This document shows positions 35,391 through 46,329 of a stretch of 64,000 nucleotides of DNA, piece after piece. Position 1 is the first letter of the stretch. Each line of letters starts with the position of its first letter. The stretch is from 'Cynodon dactylon' phytoplasma (GTDB taxonomy: Bacteria; Bacillota_I; Bacilli_A; Acholeplasmatales; Acholeplasmataceae). The stretch lies in NCBI RefSeq assembly GCF_009268075.1, contig NZ_VWOH01000001.1, positions 170,169-234,168 of the forward strand, read 5' to 3'. A model generated the notes under the pieces. That model searched no databases and had not been told where the DNA came from. It saw only the letters and a list, made by a program, of their open reading frames with translations. The translations under genes and the position numbers were made by a program.

Positions 35391-37244
35391 ATGATTTATG
35401 AAAGTATTGTGGTTGGAGGTGGACATGCTGGTGTCGAGGCTGCTTATACATTATCTAAAAAACATAAAACTTTACTTATAACTGGAAATTTAAAACAAAT
35501 AGCTATTTTGCCATGTAATCCTTCTATTGGCGGACCTGCTAAAGGAGTAGTAGTTAGAGAAATAGATGCTTTAGGTGGTTTAATGGGTAAAGCAGCAGAT
35601 TTATCACAAATTCAAATAAAAATGTTGAACACTTCTAAAGGACCGGCTGTCAGAAGTTTAAGAGCCCAAATTGATAAAGTTAAATATCCTCAAGTTGTTT
35701 TAGAATTCTTAAAGAAAAATTCTAATCTATTTTTTTTAGAATCTTTGGTAAAAGATTTGATTATTGAAAAAAATATAGTAAAAGGTGTTAGGTTACAAAA
35801 TAATAGTGTTATTTATAGTCAAACTGTTATAATCACTGCAGGAACTTATTTATCTAGTCAAATTTTAATTGGTAAAAAAAAAATTAATCAAGGTCCTAAT
35901 AATTCTCCTACAACATATGGTATTAGTTATCAATTAAGTAAAAAATATGGTTTTGAAATTATTCGTTTAAAAACAGGTACTCCTCCTAGGGTAAAAAAAA
36001 ATACTATAGATTATAGTAAAACTAAAATTCAAAAAGGAGATGATTTTCTTCAAACTTTTAGTTCTCCTTCAATAATTAAAGAAATAGGCATCCAAAAACC
36101 TTGTTTTTTAGTTTATACAAATAGCGAAACTCATAAAATAATAAAAGAAAATTTAGATAAATCTCCTATGTATAGTGGATATATTAAAAGCAAAGGACCA
36201 CGTTATTGTCCATCTATAGAAGATAAAATAGTAAGATTTTGCGATAAAGAAAGACATCAAATTTTTATAGAACCCGAGAGTTTAGAATTAGAAGAAATGT
36301 ATTTACAAGGATTATCTACTAGTTTTCCTGAAGAAATACAACATCAGATTTTAAAAACTATTCCTGCATTAGAGAAAGCGAAAATTGTTAAATATGCTTA
36401 TGCAATTGAATATGACGCTTTTAATCCTAATCAGTTAAAATATAATTTAGAAACTAAGAAAATTAAGAATTTGTTTTTAGCTGGTCAAATTAATGGTACT
36501 AGTGGTTATGAAGAAGCAGCATGTCAAGGTTTGATGGCTGGTATAAACGCTAGTTTAAGAATTCAGAAAAAAGATATTTTTGTATTAAATAGAAAAGAAT
36601 CTTATATTGGTGTTTTAATAGATGATTTAATAAATAAAGGAACTTCTGAACCATATAGATTATTAACTTCTAGAGCTGAATTTCGTTTGCTTTTAAGGCA
36701 TGATAATGCTGATTTACGATTGACACATTATGCTTATAATATGGGTTTAATAGAAAAAAAAATTTATGAAGAAGTAGAGATAAAACGTAATACAATTTCT
36801 TTTTTAAAAGATAAAATTAAAAAAATTGTTATAAGTCCCAATAAACAAAATCTGGATTTTTTGAAGAAGTATAATTCTTCTTTAATCAAAGAAAATATCT
36901 TTTTATATCAATTATTAAAAAGAAACGAAATAGATACTAATGCTTTGATTTTTTTTCTTGATAAAAAATATAATCAAGATATTTTAGAACAATTAATGAT
37001 TCAAATTAAATACGAAAACTATATTTTGAAAGCTGAAAAAGAAGCAGATAAATTAATTTTTTTAGAAAAAAAAATAATACCTAATAATATTAATTATGAT
37101 GAAATTCATAATTTATCTATGGAAGCTAAAGAAAAATTAAATTTAATTAAACCTAATAATTTAGGTCAAGCTTCTAGAATTTTAGGAATTAATCCTTCTG
37201 ATATTTCTATTATTAATATTTATTTAAAAAGATATCAAACATAA
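35391..37244 (+). CDS. mnmG: tRNA uridine 5-carboxymethylaminomethyl modification enzyme MnmG (GidA)
   Basis: About 617 residues, the usual MnmG length. FAD site [16 protein letters not shown], then [28 protein letters not shown] and [11 protein letters not shown], with the second FAD motif [27 protein letters not shown]. It modifies U34 of certain tRNAs together with MnmE. I place the start at the ATG at 35391 because GGAG lies 12 bases before it and homologues start at this point. The ATG at 35373 lacks a ribosome site. It is followed by rsmG one base after its stop. Confidence 0.96.
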   Translation: MIYESIVVGGGHAGVEAAYTLSKKHKTLLITGNLKQIAILPCNPSIGGPAKGVVVREIDALGGLMGKAADLSQIQIKMLNTSKGPAVRSLRAQIDKVKYPQVVLEFLKKNSNLFFLESLVKDLIIEKNIVKGVRLQNNSVIYSQTVIITAGTYLSSQILIGKKKINQGPNNSPTTYGISYQLSKKYGFEIIRLKTGTPPRVKKNTIDYSKTKIQKGDDFLQTFSSPSIIKEIGIQKPCFLVYTNSETHKIIKENLDKSPMYSGYIKSKGPRYCPSIEDKIVRFCDKERHQIFIEPESLELEEMYLQGLSTSFPEEIQHQILKTIPALEKAKIVKYAYAIEYDAFNPNQLKYNLETKKIKNLFLAGQINGTSGYEEAACQGLMAGINASLRIQKKDIFVLNRKESYIGVLIDDLINKGTSEPYRLLTSRAEFRLLLRHDNADLRLTHYAYNMGLIEKKIYEEVEIKRNTISFLKDKIKKIVISPNKQNLDFLKKYNSSLIKENIFLYQLLKRNEIDTNALIFFLDKKYNQDILEQLMIQIKYENYILKAEKEADKLIFLEKKIIPNNINYDEIHNLSMEAKEKLNLIKPNNLGQASRILGINPSDISIINIYLKRYQT

Positions 37245-37245
37245 A

Positions 37246-37863
37246 ATGATTTATGATAATTTGCTTAAAGAAAGTTTTTATTTAAATAGTTTTCAACTTA
37301 ATCAATTTAAAAAATATTATTTTTTTTTAAAAATTTGTAATAAAAAAGTGAATTTAACTTCATTATTATCCGAAAGAGATGTTTATATAAAACATTTTTA
37401 TGATTCTTTATTTATTTCTAAAATTATTAATTTAAAAAAAATAAAAAATTTATGTGATTTAGGAACAGGAGCAGGTTTTCCAGGTATTCCTCTTAAAATT
37501 TTAAATCCTCATTTAGAAGTTTTTTTAATAGAATCTAATAAAAAAAAAGTTATTTTTTTAAAGAAAATCATTTCTATTTTAGATTTATCTAATGTTTTTG
37601 TTTTTAATCAAAAAGTAGAACAACATAATTATAAGTATAATTTTATTATTACAAGATCTTTAGGTTCTTTAAATATTGTTTTAAAACTATCTTCTTTTAT
37701 AACTAAAAAAAAAGGTTATTTATTAGCTATGAAAGGACCAAAATATATTAAAGAATTGGAAAATATTAAAAAAAAATATTCTTTTATTTTCAAAAAAAAG
37801 TTTATTTCAGAATTGCCTTTTCAATTAGGACAAAGAGTTAATTTACTCTTTAAAAAAAAATAA
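37246..37863 (+). CDS. rsmG: 16S rRNA m7G527 methyltransferase RsmG (GidB)
   Basis: A 205-residue SAM-dependent methyltransferase. It has KVNLTSLLSERDVYIKHFYDSL, the SAM loop LCDLGTGAGFPGIPLKI, and LIESNKKKVIFLKKI. It methylates G527 in 16S rRNA. The mnmG-rsmG pair is a conserved bacterial gene pair, and the one-base gap suggests coupled translation. Confidence 0.95.
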   Translation: MIYDNLLKESFYLNSFQLNQFKKYYFFLKICNKKVNLTSLLSERDVYIKHFYDSLFISKIINLKKIKNLCDLGTGAGFPGIPLKILNPHLEVFLIESNKKKVIFLKKIISILDLSNVFVFNQKVEQHNYKYNFIITRSLGSLNIVLKLSSFITKKKGYLLAMKGPKYIKELENIKKKYSFIFKKKFISELPFQLGQRVNLLFKKK

Positions 37864-37879
37864 ATAAGAAAATAATATT

Positions 37880-37903
37880 TTTTGATTTATTATAAAATCA
37901 AAA
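37880..37903. terminator. Likely bidirectional terminator between rsmG and the YqaJ gene
   Basis: TTTTGATTT pairs with AAATCAAAA around a 6-base loop between two convergent genes. T-rich sequence follows on the plus side and A-rich sequence precedes it. Confidence 0.45.
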
Positions 37904-37930
37904 TAAAAATCTATTATTTTTTTATTTTTT

Positions 37931-38521
37931 TTATTTTTTATCTAATTTATTCAAGGTTTTTTTGGCTTCTATAAATAAATTGTAAAAATTTAAACAAATT
38001 TTGTACATTTTATTTATAAAAGAAATATCTCTATCAACTTCTTTAACTTTAGCATTTTGATAAGTATGATATACCAAAAAAAAAGCCTTTTGAGCGTTTG
38101 AACAGTAAAGTTGTGCTTGGATTTGAGCATAGTAAAATATAGGTATTTGATCTTTGTGAAAAAAATTTTTCCAAGTTTGACTCTTTTGAGAAAAAGGACA
38201 TTTTATTTCTAATATTGTTTGGGAATTTTCGTTCCATCCATCTAAAGAAGCTGAAAAAAATTCTTTGACACAAACTATAGGAGCGAATTCTGTTTTATTA
38301 ATTTCATTAAAAAAATTTCTAGCTTCTCGTTCTAGAGATCTTCCATGTTTCATGGCTAAATTATCTTCTATTTTTTCTCCAAAAAGTTTTCTTTTAAAAA
38401 GATTTTTTTTATTATCAAAAGGATTTAAATCCATAATTGTTGCTACTTCAGAAGCATTGATATATTTTTCTCTATGTTTATGCCAATTATCTGAATTTTG
38501 TTTTATTTTTAAATAATTCAT
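37931..38521 (-). CDS. YqaJ-type phage recombination exonuclease
   Basis: A 196-residue protein with the YqaJ/lambda-exonuclease pattern. It has W-x-x-HREKYINASEVATIMDLNPF at the start, a Glu in GRSLEREARNFF, and the PD-(D/E)xK core SLDGWNENSQTILEIKCPF with the Asp and E-x-K, then YAQIQAQLYCSNAQKAFFLVY. Such enzymes degrade one DNA strand for phage-type homologous recombination. No phage genes or annealing protein lie beside it, so it is either domesticated or a prophage relic. It looks intact. Confidence 0.85.
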   Translation of the reverse strand: MNYLKIKQNSDNWHKHREKYINASEVATIMDLNPFDNKKNLFKRKLFGEKIEDNLAMKHGRSLEREARNFFNEINKTEFAPIVCVKEFFSASLDGWNENSQTILEIKCPFSQKSQTWKNFFHKDQIPIFYYAQIQAQLYCSNAQKAFFLVYHTYQNAKVKEVDRDISFINKMYKICLNFYNLFIEAKKTLNKLDKK

Positions 38522-38568
38522 ATATTTTTTATAAATTTTATAAACCTTTCTTTTGAAGTAATATTTTA

Positions 38569-40347
38569 CTATTTTTCAAATTGACTTTGGAAAAGATTGT
38601 AGTAAAAGCCTTTTTGTTTAAGTAATTCAGTATGTTTACCTTTTTCTATAATATAACCATTTTTTAAAACAACAATCATATCAGCATTAATAATAGTGGA
38701 TAAACGATGAGCAATAACGATAGATGTTCTATTATTAAATAGTTCTTGAATTGATTTTTGAATAATTAATTCCATCTGAGTATCAATAGTTGAAGTTGCC
38801 TCATCCAAAATTAAAATAGAAGGATTTCTTAATAAAATACGTGTGATAGTTATTAATTGTTTTTCACCTTGAGATAAATTATCTGATTCTTCGTCTATTA
38901 AAGTTTGATAACTTTTTTCTTTTTTTATAATAAAATCATGTAATTTAGTTTTTTTAGAAGCTTGTATAATTTCTTCTTCTGTTGAATTAGGACTACCATA
39001 TTTTATATTTTCTAAAATAGTTCCTTGGAATAACCATACATCTTGAAAAACAACTCCTAAAATTTTTCTCAAACTTTCATTTTTTATTTTATTAATGTTT
39101 ATTCCGTCAATATTAATATTACCTTCTTCTATTTTATAAAATCTTGTTAACAAATTTATTAAAGTTGTTTTTCCAGATCCTGTAGGTCCTACAATAGCAA
39201 CCATTTGTTTTTGATCAATAGATAAGTTAATATTTTTAATAATTTGATTATTTTTTTCATATCCAAAACTCACGTTATTAAAATTTATATATCCTTTTGT
39301 TTGGTTTAAATTTATTAGGTTATTCAATTTTTCTTCTGTTTCTTCATATTCTGACAAAAAAGTAAAAATTCTATTCGAAGCTGCTTTTGTAGATTGTAAA
39401 ATAACAAAAGCTTGGCTTATATCGTTTATAGGATTTCCTAATCTCCAAACATATTGTGTAAATACTTGAAAAGTACCTAATTTAAGAGTTACAAAACCTA
39501 ATTTAGTAAAAAAATAATTTAAATTTTCTTTCATTAAAAAAAAACCTAGTACAATCATTATTGATAACATAGTATAAGTTAAAAAGTAAATAATTGCAAT
39601 AGAAGAACCAGATAATAAATTGGATTTAAAAATTAGTTTCGATAATTCTTTATTTTTTTCTTGAAAATCTTCAAACACTTTTTTTTGTTGATTATATAGA
39701 AGAATTTCTTTGTGACCTAAATATTTTTCTTGCAAAAATCCATTATATTCTCCTGTTTTTTCAAATCTTTTTATAAATAAAATACGAGATTTTTTATTAA
39801 TTAAAAAAATAGTTATAAGAGACAAAGGGATCATCATAAATATAATTATTCCTATTCTAAAATTAATCCAAAACATTAAACTTGTTAATATAGATATATT
39901 AAAAAAAGAACAAATAAGAGAAGAAAATGTTTGTTGTAAACCATTAGAAACTGTTTCCATATCATTACTTACTCTACTCATTATATTTCCTATTGTATTT
40001 TGATCAAAATATTGTATAGGTAGTTTATGAATTTTTGCATGCAGTTTTTCTCGAATATTTCCTAAAGATTTATGAATAGAAGGTATAAGTAATTTGTTAT
40101 AAATGAATTTACCAATTGTACAAATAAAATATAGAATAAAATTAAAAAATAAATATGTAAAAATTATTTTTTTATATTGGATTATGTTATCAGTATTAGA
40201 AGAATTTTTTTTTATATAATCCATAATATAATTTCCTTCAAATATAGGAATATAAGCACTAATAATAGAAAAAATCATTATTAAGAATATACTAATAATT
40301 ATTTTTTTTTTGAAGGGTTTCAAGTAATAAAAAAAAATTTGATTCAT
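38569..40347 (-). CDS. ABC exporter, half-transporter with complete ATPase site
   Basis: A 592-residue half-transporter: six membrane helices (about 1-310) then an ATPase domain. Walker A GPTGSGKTTLI, a signature LSQGEKQ (LSxGE variant), Walker B LILDEATSTID with the catalytic Glu, and the H-loop IAHRLSTI are all present. Its start overlaps the stop of the gene at 40347-42083 by one base, so the two form a heterodimeric exporter of the MdlAB/BmrCD kind. Substrate (lipid, drug or peptide) is unknown. Confidence 0.9.
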   Translation of the reverse strand: MNQIFFYYLKPFKKKIIISIFLIMIFSIISAYIPIFEGNYIMDYIKKNSSNTDNIIQYKKIIFTYLFFNFILYFICTIGKFIYNKLLIPSIHKSLGNIREKLHAKIHKLPIQYFDQNTIGNIMSRVSNDMETVSNGLQQTFSSLICSFFNISILTSLMFWINFRIGIIIFMMIPLSLITIFLINKKSRILFIKRFEKTGEYNGFLQEKYLGHKEILLYNQQKKVFEDFQEKNKELSKLIFKSNLLSGSSIAIIYFLTYTMLSIMIVLGFFLMKENLNYFFTKLGFVTLKLGTFQVFTQYVWRLGNPINDISQAFVILQSTKAASNRIFTFLSEYEETEEKLNNLINLNQTKGYINFNNVSFGYEKNNQIIKNINLSIDQKQMVAIVGPTGSGKTTLINLLTRFYKIEEGNINIDGININKIKNESLRKILGVVFQDVWLFQGTILENIKYGSPNSTEEEIIQASKKTKLHDFIIKKEKSYQTLIDEESDNLSQGEKQLITITRILLRNPSILILDEATSTIDTQMELIIQKSIQELFNNRTSIVIAHRLSTIINADMIVVLKNGYIIEKGKHTELLKQKGFYYNLFQSQFEK

Positions 40348-42083
40348 TATAAAACCTCTTTTATTCTTTGTGAAAAAGCGATATCTTGATAAATTTTACA
40401 TTTTTTAATTAATTCTTCATGTTTACCAATATTTACTATTTTGCCATCAACTAATACTACTATTTTATCTGCTTTCTCGATAGAACTTAATCTTTGAGCC
40501 ACAATTATGATAATTGAATTTTTTATTTTATTTAGTAATGTTTTTCTGATGATTGAATCAGTTTTGTAGTCCAAAGCAGAAAAAGAATCATCAAAAATAT
40601 AAATATCAGGTTCTTTTAAAAAAGCCCTTGTTAAAGAAAGTCTTTGTTTTTGTCCACCGGATAAGTTAAGTCCAAGTTCGCTTATTTCTTCTTTTAATTG
40701 GTTTTTTTTACTTTTTATAAATTCATGTGCTTGTGCTATTTCAGCTTTTTCTAACATTTCAATTTCTGATGCATTTTTTTTTCCGAATAATAAATTACTA
40801 AAAATTGTTCCTTTGAATAAAATATTTTTTTGTGATACAAATCCTATTTTTTCTCTAAGTTTATTTATATTAAAATTTGTGATATTAATTCCATTAATTT
40901 GGATTTGACCTTTAGTTGGTTCTATTAAACGAGGTATTAAATTCACTAGAGTAGTTTTTCCTGAACCTGTTTTTCCAACAAAAGCTATTAATTCTGAACT
41001 ATTAACCTCAAAATTAATATCTTCTAAGATCATTTTTTGAGAGTCAGGATATTTAAAACATACATTTTTAAATTCTAATTTTTTTATTTTTCCTATTTTT
41101 TCTTTTTCTAAGTATTTATTTAGATTTTCTGTTTGAGTATTAAGTATTTGTTCTAGATTTTTAACACAAATTAAAGTTTTAGGAAACATCATGAATAATA
41201 GTAAAAAATTTAGTATTGAAAATAAAACATGATATTGTAAATTAATACAGTTATATAAATCACCTATTTTTAAACCTGTATCATTATAAGCATTTTTTTT
41301 GATTAAAGTAGCTCCTATTCCTGTTGTTAAAATAATAGAAGTGTTTAATAAAAGATAAAATAAAGGTTCTATAGATACCATAGAAATAAAAAAATTTATG
41401 ATTAATTTTTTATATTTAGAATTTATTTTTTCAAATTTTTTTTTTTCGTATTTTTCTTGATTTAAACTTTTTATTACTTTAATACCTAAAATATTTTGAC
41501 GTATAATAGAGTTTATTTCTTCAGCTTTTTGTTGTTGTTTCATTGATAGATTATAATTTTTTTTAACTAGAAAGAATAACATAAAAATAAAAAAAGGTAT
41601 AGTTATAAAGATAGTATATGCTAATTTGAATGAAATTAAATAAATACAAAATAAACTAATAATTAACATTATTGGAGAGATAATAGCTGATTTATAAAAA
41701 TTTGATACAAAACTCATTATTTGATAAATATTAGTAGTAGTACGATTCATAAGTTTAGAAACACCAATATTTTTGATTTCTGTTATAGAAAAATTTTGTA
41801 TTTTACTAAAAATTAGAGTACTTAAATCTTTAAAAATTAGAGAAGAAATTTTAGCTGAACAAAAATTTATAATTAAATGTCCTGTAAAAGCTAATATTAC
41901 TAAAAAACATAAAATTAATATCATTTTTATAAAATGTTCTTTCATATAATCAACATTGTTAATTACGTATTTTCCTATTATATAAGGTATTATAATTTCT
42001 CCACAAGATATAAGAATTATAGATATGAAGTTTAATAAAAAAAATATTTTGTATTTTAAAATATATTTAAAAATTATTTTCAT
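40347..42083 (-). CDS. ABC exporter, half-transporter with degenerate ATPase site
   Basis: A 578-residue partner with six membrane helices (about 1-310) and an ATPase domain. Walker A GKTGSGKTTLVN and a canonical signature LSGGQKQRLSLTRAFL are intact. The Walker B end reads IFDDSFSALD, with Asp in place of the catalytic Glu, and the H-loop His is replaced (VAQRLSSI). This is the known pattern of heterodimeric ABC exporters, where one of the two ATP sites does not turn over. It is the upstream gene of the pair. Confidence 0.9.
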   Translation of the reverse strand: MKIIFKYILKYKIFFLLNFISIILISCGEIIIPYIIGKYVINNVDYMKEHFIKMILILCFLVILAFTGHLIINFCSAKISSLIFKDLSTLIFSKIQNFSITEIKNIGVSKLMNRTTTNIYQIMSFVSNFYKSAIISPIMLIISLFCIYLISFKLAYTIFITIPFFIFMLFFLVKKNYNLSMKQQQKAEEINSIIRQNILGIKVIKSLNQEKYEKKKFEKINSKYKKLIINFFISMVSIEPLFYLLLNTSIILTTGIGATLIKKNAYNDTGLKIGDLYNCINLQYHVLFSILNFLLLFMMFPKTLICVKNLEQILNTQTENLNKYLEKEKIGKIKKLEFKNVCFKYPDSQKMILEDINFEVNSSELIAFVGKTGSGKTTLVNLIPRLIEPTKGQIQINGINITNFNINKLREKIGFVSQKNILFKGTIFSNLLFGKKNASEIEMLEKAEIAQAHEFIKSKKNQLKEEISELGLNLSGGQKQRLSLTRAFLKEPDIYIFDDSFSALDYKTDSIIRKTLLNKIKNSIIIIVAQRLSSIEKADKIVVLVDGKIVNIGKHEELIKKCKIYQDIAFSQRIKEVL

Positions 42084-42249
42084 AATTAATATTAATGACT
42101 ACTTTCTTTATTTTATTTTAAAAAATAAAAAAGATATTTTTTTGTTTTTTAAAATAAAAATTAAATAAAAACTAACTATATATACTATATATAATAATAT
42201 ACTATTATTTTTTTTATAAAAGTATTTTTATTAAAAAAATAAAAAAAAA

Positions 42250-42306
42250 TTAATTTATAAAAAAGACTTTTTTAGAAAAAATAATTAAAGTTTTTTTATA
42301 AATTAA
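42250..42306 (-). terminator. Terminator of the groES-groEL unit
   Basis: Two arms of about 20 bases (42250-42270 and 42287-42306) pair with one bulge, and the minus strand then runs into T-rich sequence at 42231-42249. Confidence 0.55.
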
Positions 42307-42339
42307 TTTATATTTTTTTTAATTTAAACAATAAAATTA

Positions 42340-43989
<1,650 letters not shown>

Positions 43990-44128
43990 TTATTTTCAAT
44001 TTTATTTAAAATTTAATATATAAAATATAAATTTAAACTTTATCTTTCAAATTTTATCTTATTCTATAACTTTCATTATATTTTCATTATTTAAATTAGA
44101 TTATTTATTTATATTTTATCTATATTTT

Positions 44129-44410
44129 TTATTTATTTATGATGGCTAAAATATCTTCATACTTTATAATTAAGTATTCTTCTTCTTCATTAATTTTAAA
44201 TTGAGTTCCTGAATAGTTTTTGTAAACAACATTATCATCTTTTTTTAAATCTTTTACTTTAGGACCGAAGTTATAAACAATACCTATTGATTCTTGTTTT
44301 TTATTTTTATCAATTCCTGTAATGATTCCGCTTTTTGTTACATTTTCTTCTTTTTTATACTTTAAAACTACATAATCATTTAATGGTTGTATTTTGTTCA
44401 AATTAATCAC
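44129..44410 (-). CDS. groS: Co-chaperonin GroES (10 kDa)
   Basis: A 93-residue GroES: KIQPLNDYVVLKYKKEE at the start, a mobile loop VTKSGIITGIDKNKKQESIGIVYNFGP, and KDDNVVYKNYSGTQFKI ... YLIIKYEDILAII. The start is GTG, supported by GAAAGGA 4 bases upstream. It precedes groL by about 170 bases, longer than usual, so groL may have its own promoter. Confidence 0.96.
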   Translation of the reverse strand: MINLNKIQPLNDYVVLKYKKEENVTKSGIITGIDKNKKQESIGIVYNFGPKVKDLKKDDNVVYKNYSGTQFKINEEEEYLIIKYEDILAIINK

Positions 44411-44987
44411 ATATTCCTTTCTTTTTTTATTTTTTCAATAACAAGTTTACATAATATAAAAAATATATAAAAAAAATATATATATAAAAAAAATATAATT
44501 ATAATTTGGTTTAAAATATTTTTTAAAAAATAGATAAAAAAAATTACAAAATTTGACTGAATAAACCTTTTTTGTGCTATCTGTATTTATTAATCTATAA
44601 ATATATCTTAATATTGAGTCAAATTTTTATTTTTGTTAAATTTTTAATATTTATTAAATTAAAAATTACGATTTTGATTTAGTGTATATTTGCAATTAAA
44701 CTATTTAACTGCTAAATATTAAAATACACAACTATATTATACATAAATATTTAAATTTTTTTTATTTTTTTTATTGTATTTATTGGGTTTAATGAATTTT
44801 CAAAAATGTTTTTTTTTTATTTTGTGATATACTTTTTTATGTTTATTTAAATTGTAAAATTACAAATATAAAGTGTTTTGTTAAACAATAATTTTGAATT
44901 ATGTTTAAAATCTTCATTTTTTTATTTTTTAGATTTAATTTTTCATCTATTTTTAATTTTTTTAAAAGTAAGAAGAGGTGATTTGTT
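44411..44987. other. 577-base divergent spacer upstream of groES
   Basis: It holds the groES promoter (leftward) and the promoter of the surface-protein gene (rightward). The main structure is a 16-base inverted repeat (44548-44563 and 44612-44627, one mismatch). GTGTAT/ATACAC arms near 44680-44730 could form a second stem. No CIRCE element or coding region is found. Confidence 0.55.
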
Positions 44988-45971
44988 TTGGAAACAAAAA
45001 CAGCTAAACAAGGATATAATTTTAAAAAAAAGTTTAAAATTTTTTTTGTTTTTTTATTTTTTTGTTTTTTTGTTTTAGTAAAAACAAATTTTTGTGTATT
45101 TGCATCATTGTCTAGTGATGATTATGATGTTCAAGAAGTTGTATTGGAAAATATTGTTCAAAATCAAGATCCAAATCAGAAATATGATACTATTTTAATA
45201 GAAAAAGTACAATCATATTTAGATGAAATAGAACAAGTAAAAAAAGATTTATTTAAATTTTTAAAAGAAAATGTTGATACTAAAACAGATATTTCAAATA
45301 AGAAAAGTTTTGATTTTATTTTAGACAAAATTAATGAAATTTTAAAAAATACAACTCAAGAAAATATTAAAGATTCTTATTCCAAACTTCAATATACAGT
45401 TTCTAATATGTGTTCTAAAAATTTAGACCTTTATTCAGAATTTGCTGCTATTGATACTCCAGATTTAACTGAATTTTTATCTATTAGAAAAATAAAATTT
45501 ATAGCTACTCATTTTTTTTCTATTGTACAAAATATAAACGATTTGTTAGATTTAGGCGATATTTTTAATCAAACATATAATTCTATTGACAAAATTTATC
45601 AATTTATTGGTTCTGATAATATTTCTTTGTTTAAACAAAAATTATCTTTATTGCAAGGATGGAAACAGACAGATCTTGCTAAAATAGAAGGAAATTTGAA
45701 TAAAATAAAAACAGAGTATGATGAGGTTTTAGAGTCTTATTCGCATTCTACTAATAATAATAATGATAATTCATATAATCCTGAAGATGAATCTTCTAAT
45801 TCTTCTCAATACAGATCTTTAAATGAGAATGAGAAAGAATATGAAAATTTTATTTTAATATTTATTATTTTTATTTTTGTAATTTTTATTTTTATTTTGC
45901 TTTTTATATTTAGTATTTTTGCCAGAAATAAAAAACATAGATCTTATAAAAATAAATTTGATAAAAAATAA
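44988..45971 (+). CDS. Sec-exported, C-terminally anchored surface protein (AMP-like topology)
   Basis: A 327-residue protein. A basic N-terminus and hydrophobic core (about 13-33) end in a cleavage site after Ala39 (CVFA/SLSS). A helical, acidic external domain spans about 40-285. One membrane helix (about 287-312) and a short basic tail RNKKHRSYKNKFDKK finish it. This signal-exterior-anchor plan is that of phytoplasma antigenic membrane proteins (AMP), whose genes sit beside groES-groEL. Here it is on the other side of groES and divergent, so homology is not shown. The start is TTG with AGAAGAGGTG seven bases before it. Confidence 0.7.
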   Translation: METKTAKQGYNFKKKFKIFFVFLFFCFFVLVKTNFCVFASLSSDDYDVQEVVLENIVQNQDPNQKYDTILIEKVQSYLDEIEQVKKDLFKFLKENVDTKTDISNKKSFDFILDKINEILKNTTQENIKDSYSKLQYTVSNMCSKNLDLYSEFAAIDTPDLTEFLSIRKIKFIATHFFSIVQNINDLLDLGDIFNQTYNSIDKIYQFIGSDNISLFKQKLSLLQGWKQTDLAKIEGNLNKIKTEYDEVLESYSHSTNNNNDNSYNPEDESSNSSQYRSLNENEKEYENFILIFIIFIFVIFIFILLFIFSIFARNKKHRSYKNKFDKK

Positions 45972-46036
45972 ATAAAAAATAAAAAAAAGAGGATTTTCAT
46001 TTAATAAAGAAAGTTTTAAATTTTTTGAAATAAAAA

Positions 46037-46065
46037 AATAGCTTCATATATGAAGCTATTTTTAT
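46037..46065. terminator. Bidirectional terminator
   Basis: AATAGCTTCA and TGAAGCTATT form a 10-bp stem with a short TATA-type loop, followed by T-run on the plus strand and on the minus strand (A-run before it). It separates the surface-protein gene from convergent tRNA-Ser. Confidence 0.85.
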
Positions 46066-46096
46066 TTTATTTTATTTAATTTTTTTAATTATTTTT

Positions 46097-46188
46097 TGGC
46101 GGAGTAGAAGGGATTTGAACCCTTGCACCGATTTTTCGGACTACGTCCTTAGCAGGGACGCCTCTTATAACCACTTGAGTACTACTCC
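46097..46188 (-). tRNA. tRNA-Ser (anticodon GCU)
   Basis: On the minus strand GGAGTAG pairs with CTACTCC as the acceptor stem. The anticodon stem CGTCC/GGACG encloses CTGCTAA, giving anticodon GCU for AGC/AGU. A long variable arm with CCGA/TCGG is typical of Ser, and the T arm is AAGGG-TTCAAAT-CCCTT. The 3' CCA is encoded. It is the only tRNA in the window and the most G+C-rich short segment of its surroundings. Confidence 0.97.
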
Positions 46189-46195
46189 TTGAAGA

Positions 46196-46248
46196 GTTTT
46201 TATAATAAAAAACTAACACTAGTATTTTATTATAAAAAACGTTTTTTT
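46196..46248 (+). terminator. Strong A-T hairpin between tRNA-Ser and the JetC-like gene
   Basis: Left arm 46196-46210 and right arm 46225-46240 pair over 15 bases. A T-run follows on the plus strand. On the minus strand it stands after the JetC-like gene and before the tRNA. It may end or process that transcript; direction is uncertain. Confidence 0.4.
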
Positions 46249-46329
46249 TAATAATAAAAAAACAAAATAACATTATTCTAATATATATTTATATAATTTA
46301 TATATTTATATATTATATAATTGCGTTTA

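Noticed and set aside
44411..44560. CIRCE heat-shock operator before groES
   Set aside because: No TTAGCACTC/GAGTGCTAA pair or near match is present.
44878..45078. A 66-codon plus-strand frame starting at TTG
   Set aside because: It overlaps the signal-peptide region of the surface protein in another frame and lacks a ribosome site; the frame from 44988 has both.
46085..46273. A 62-codon minus-strand frame
   Set aside because: It spans the tRNA-Ser gene and its flanks and has no coding features.
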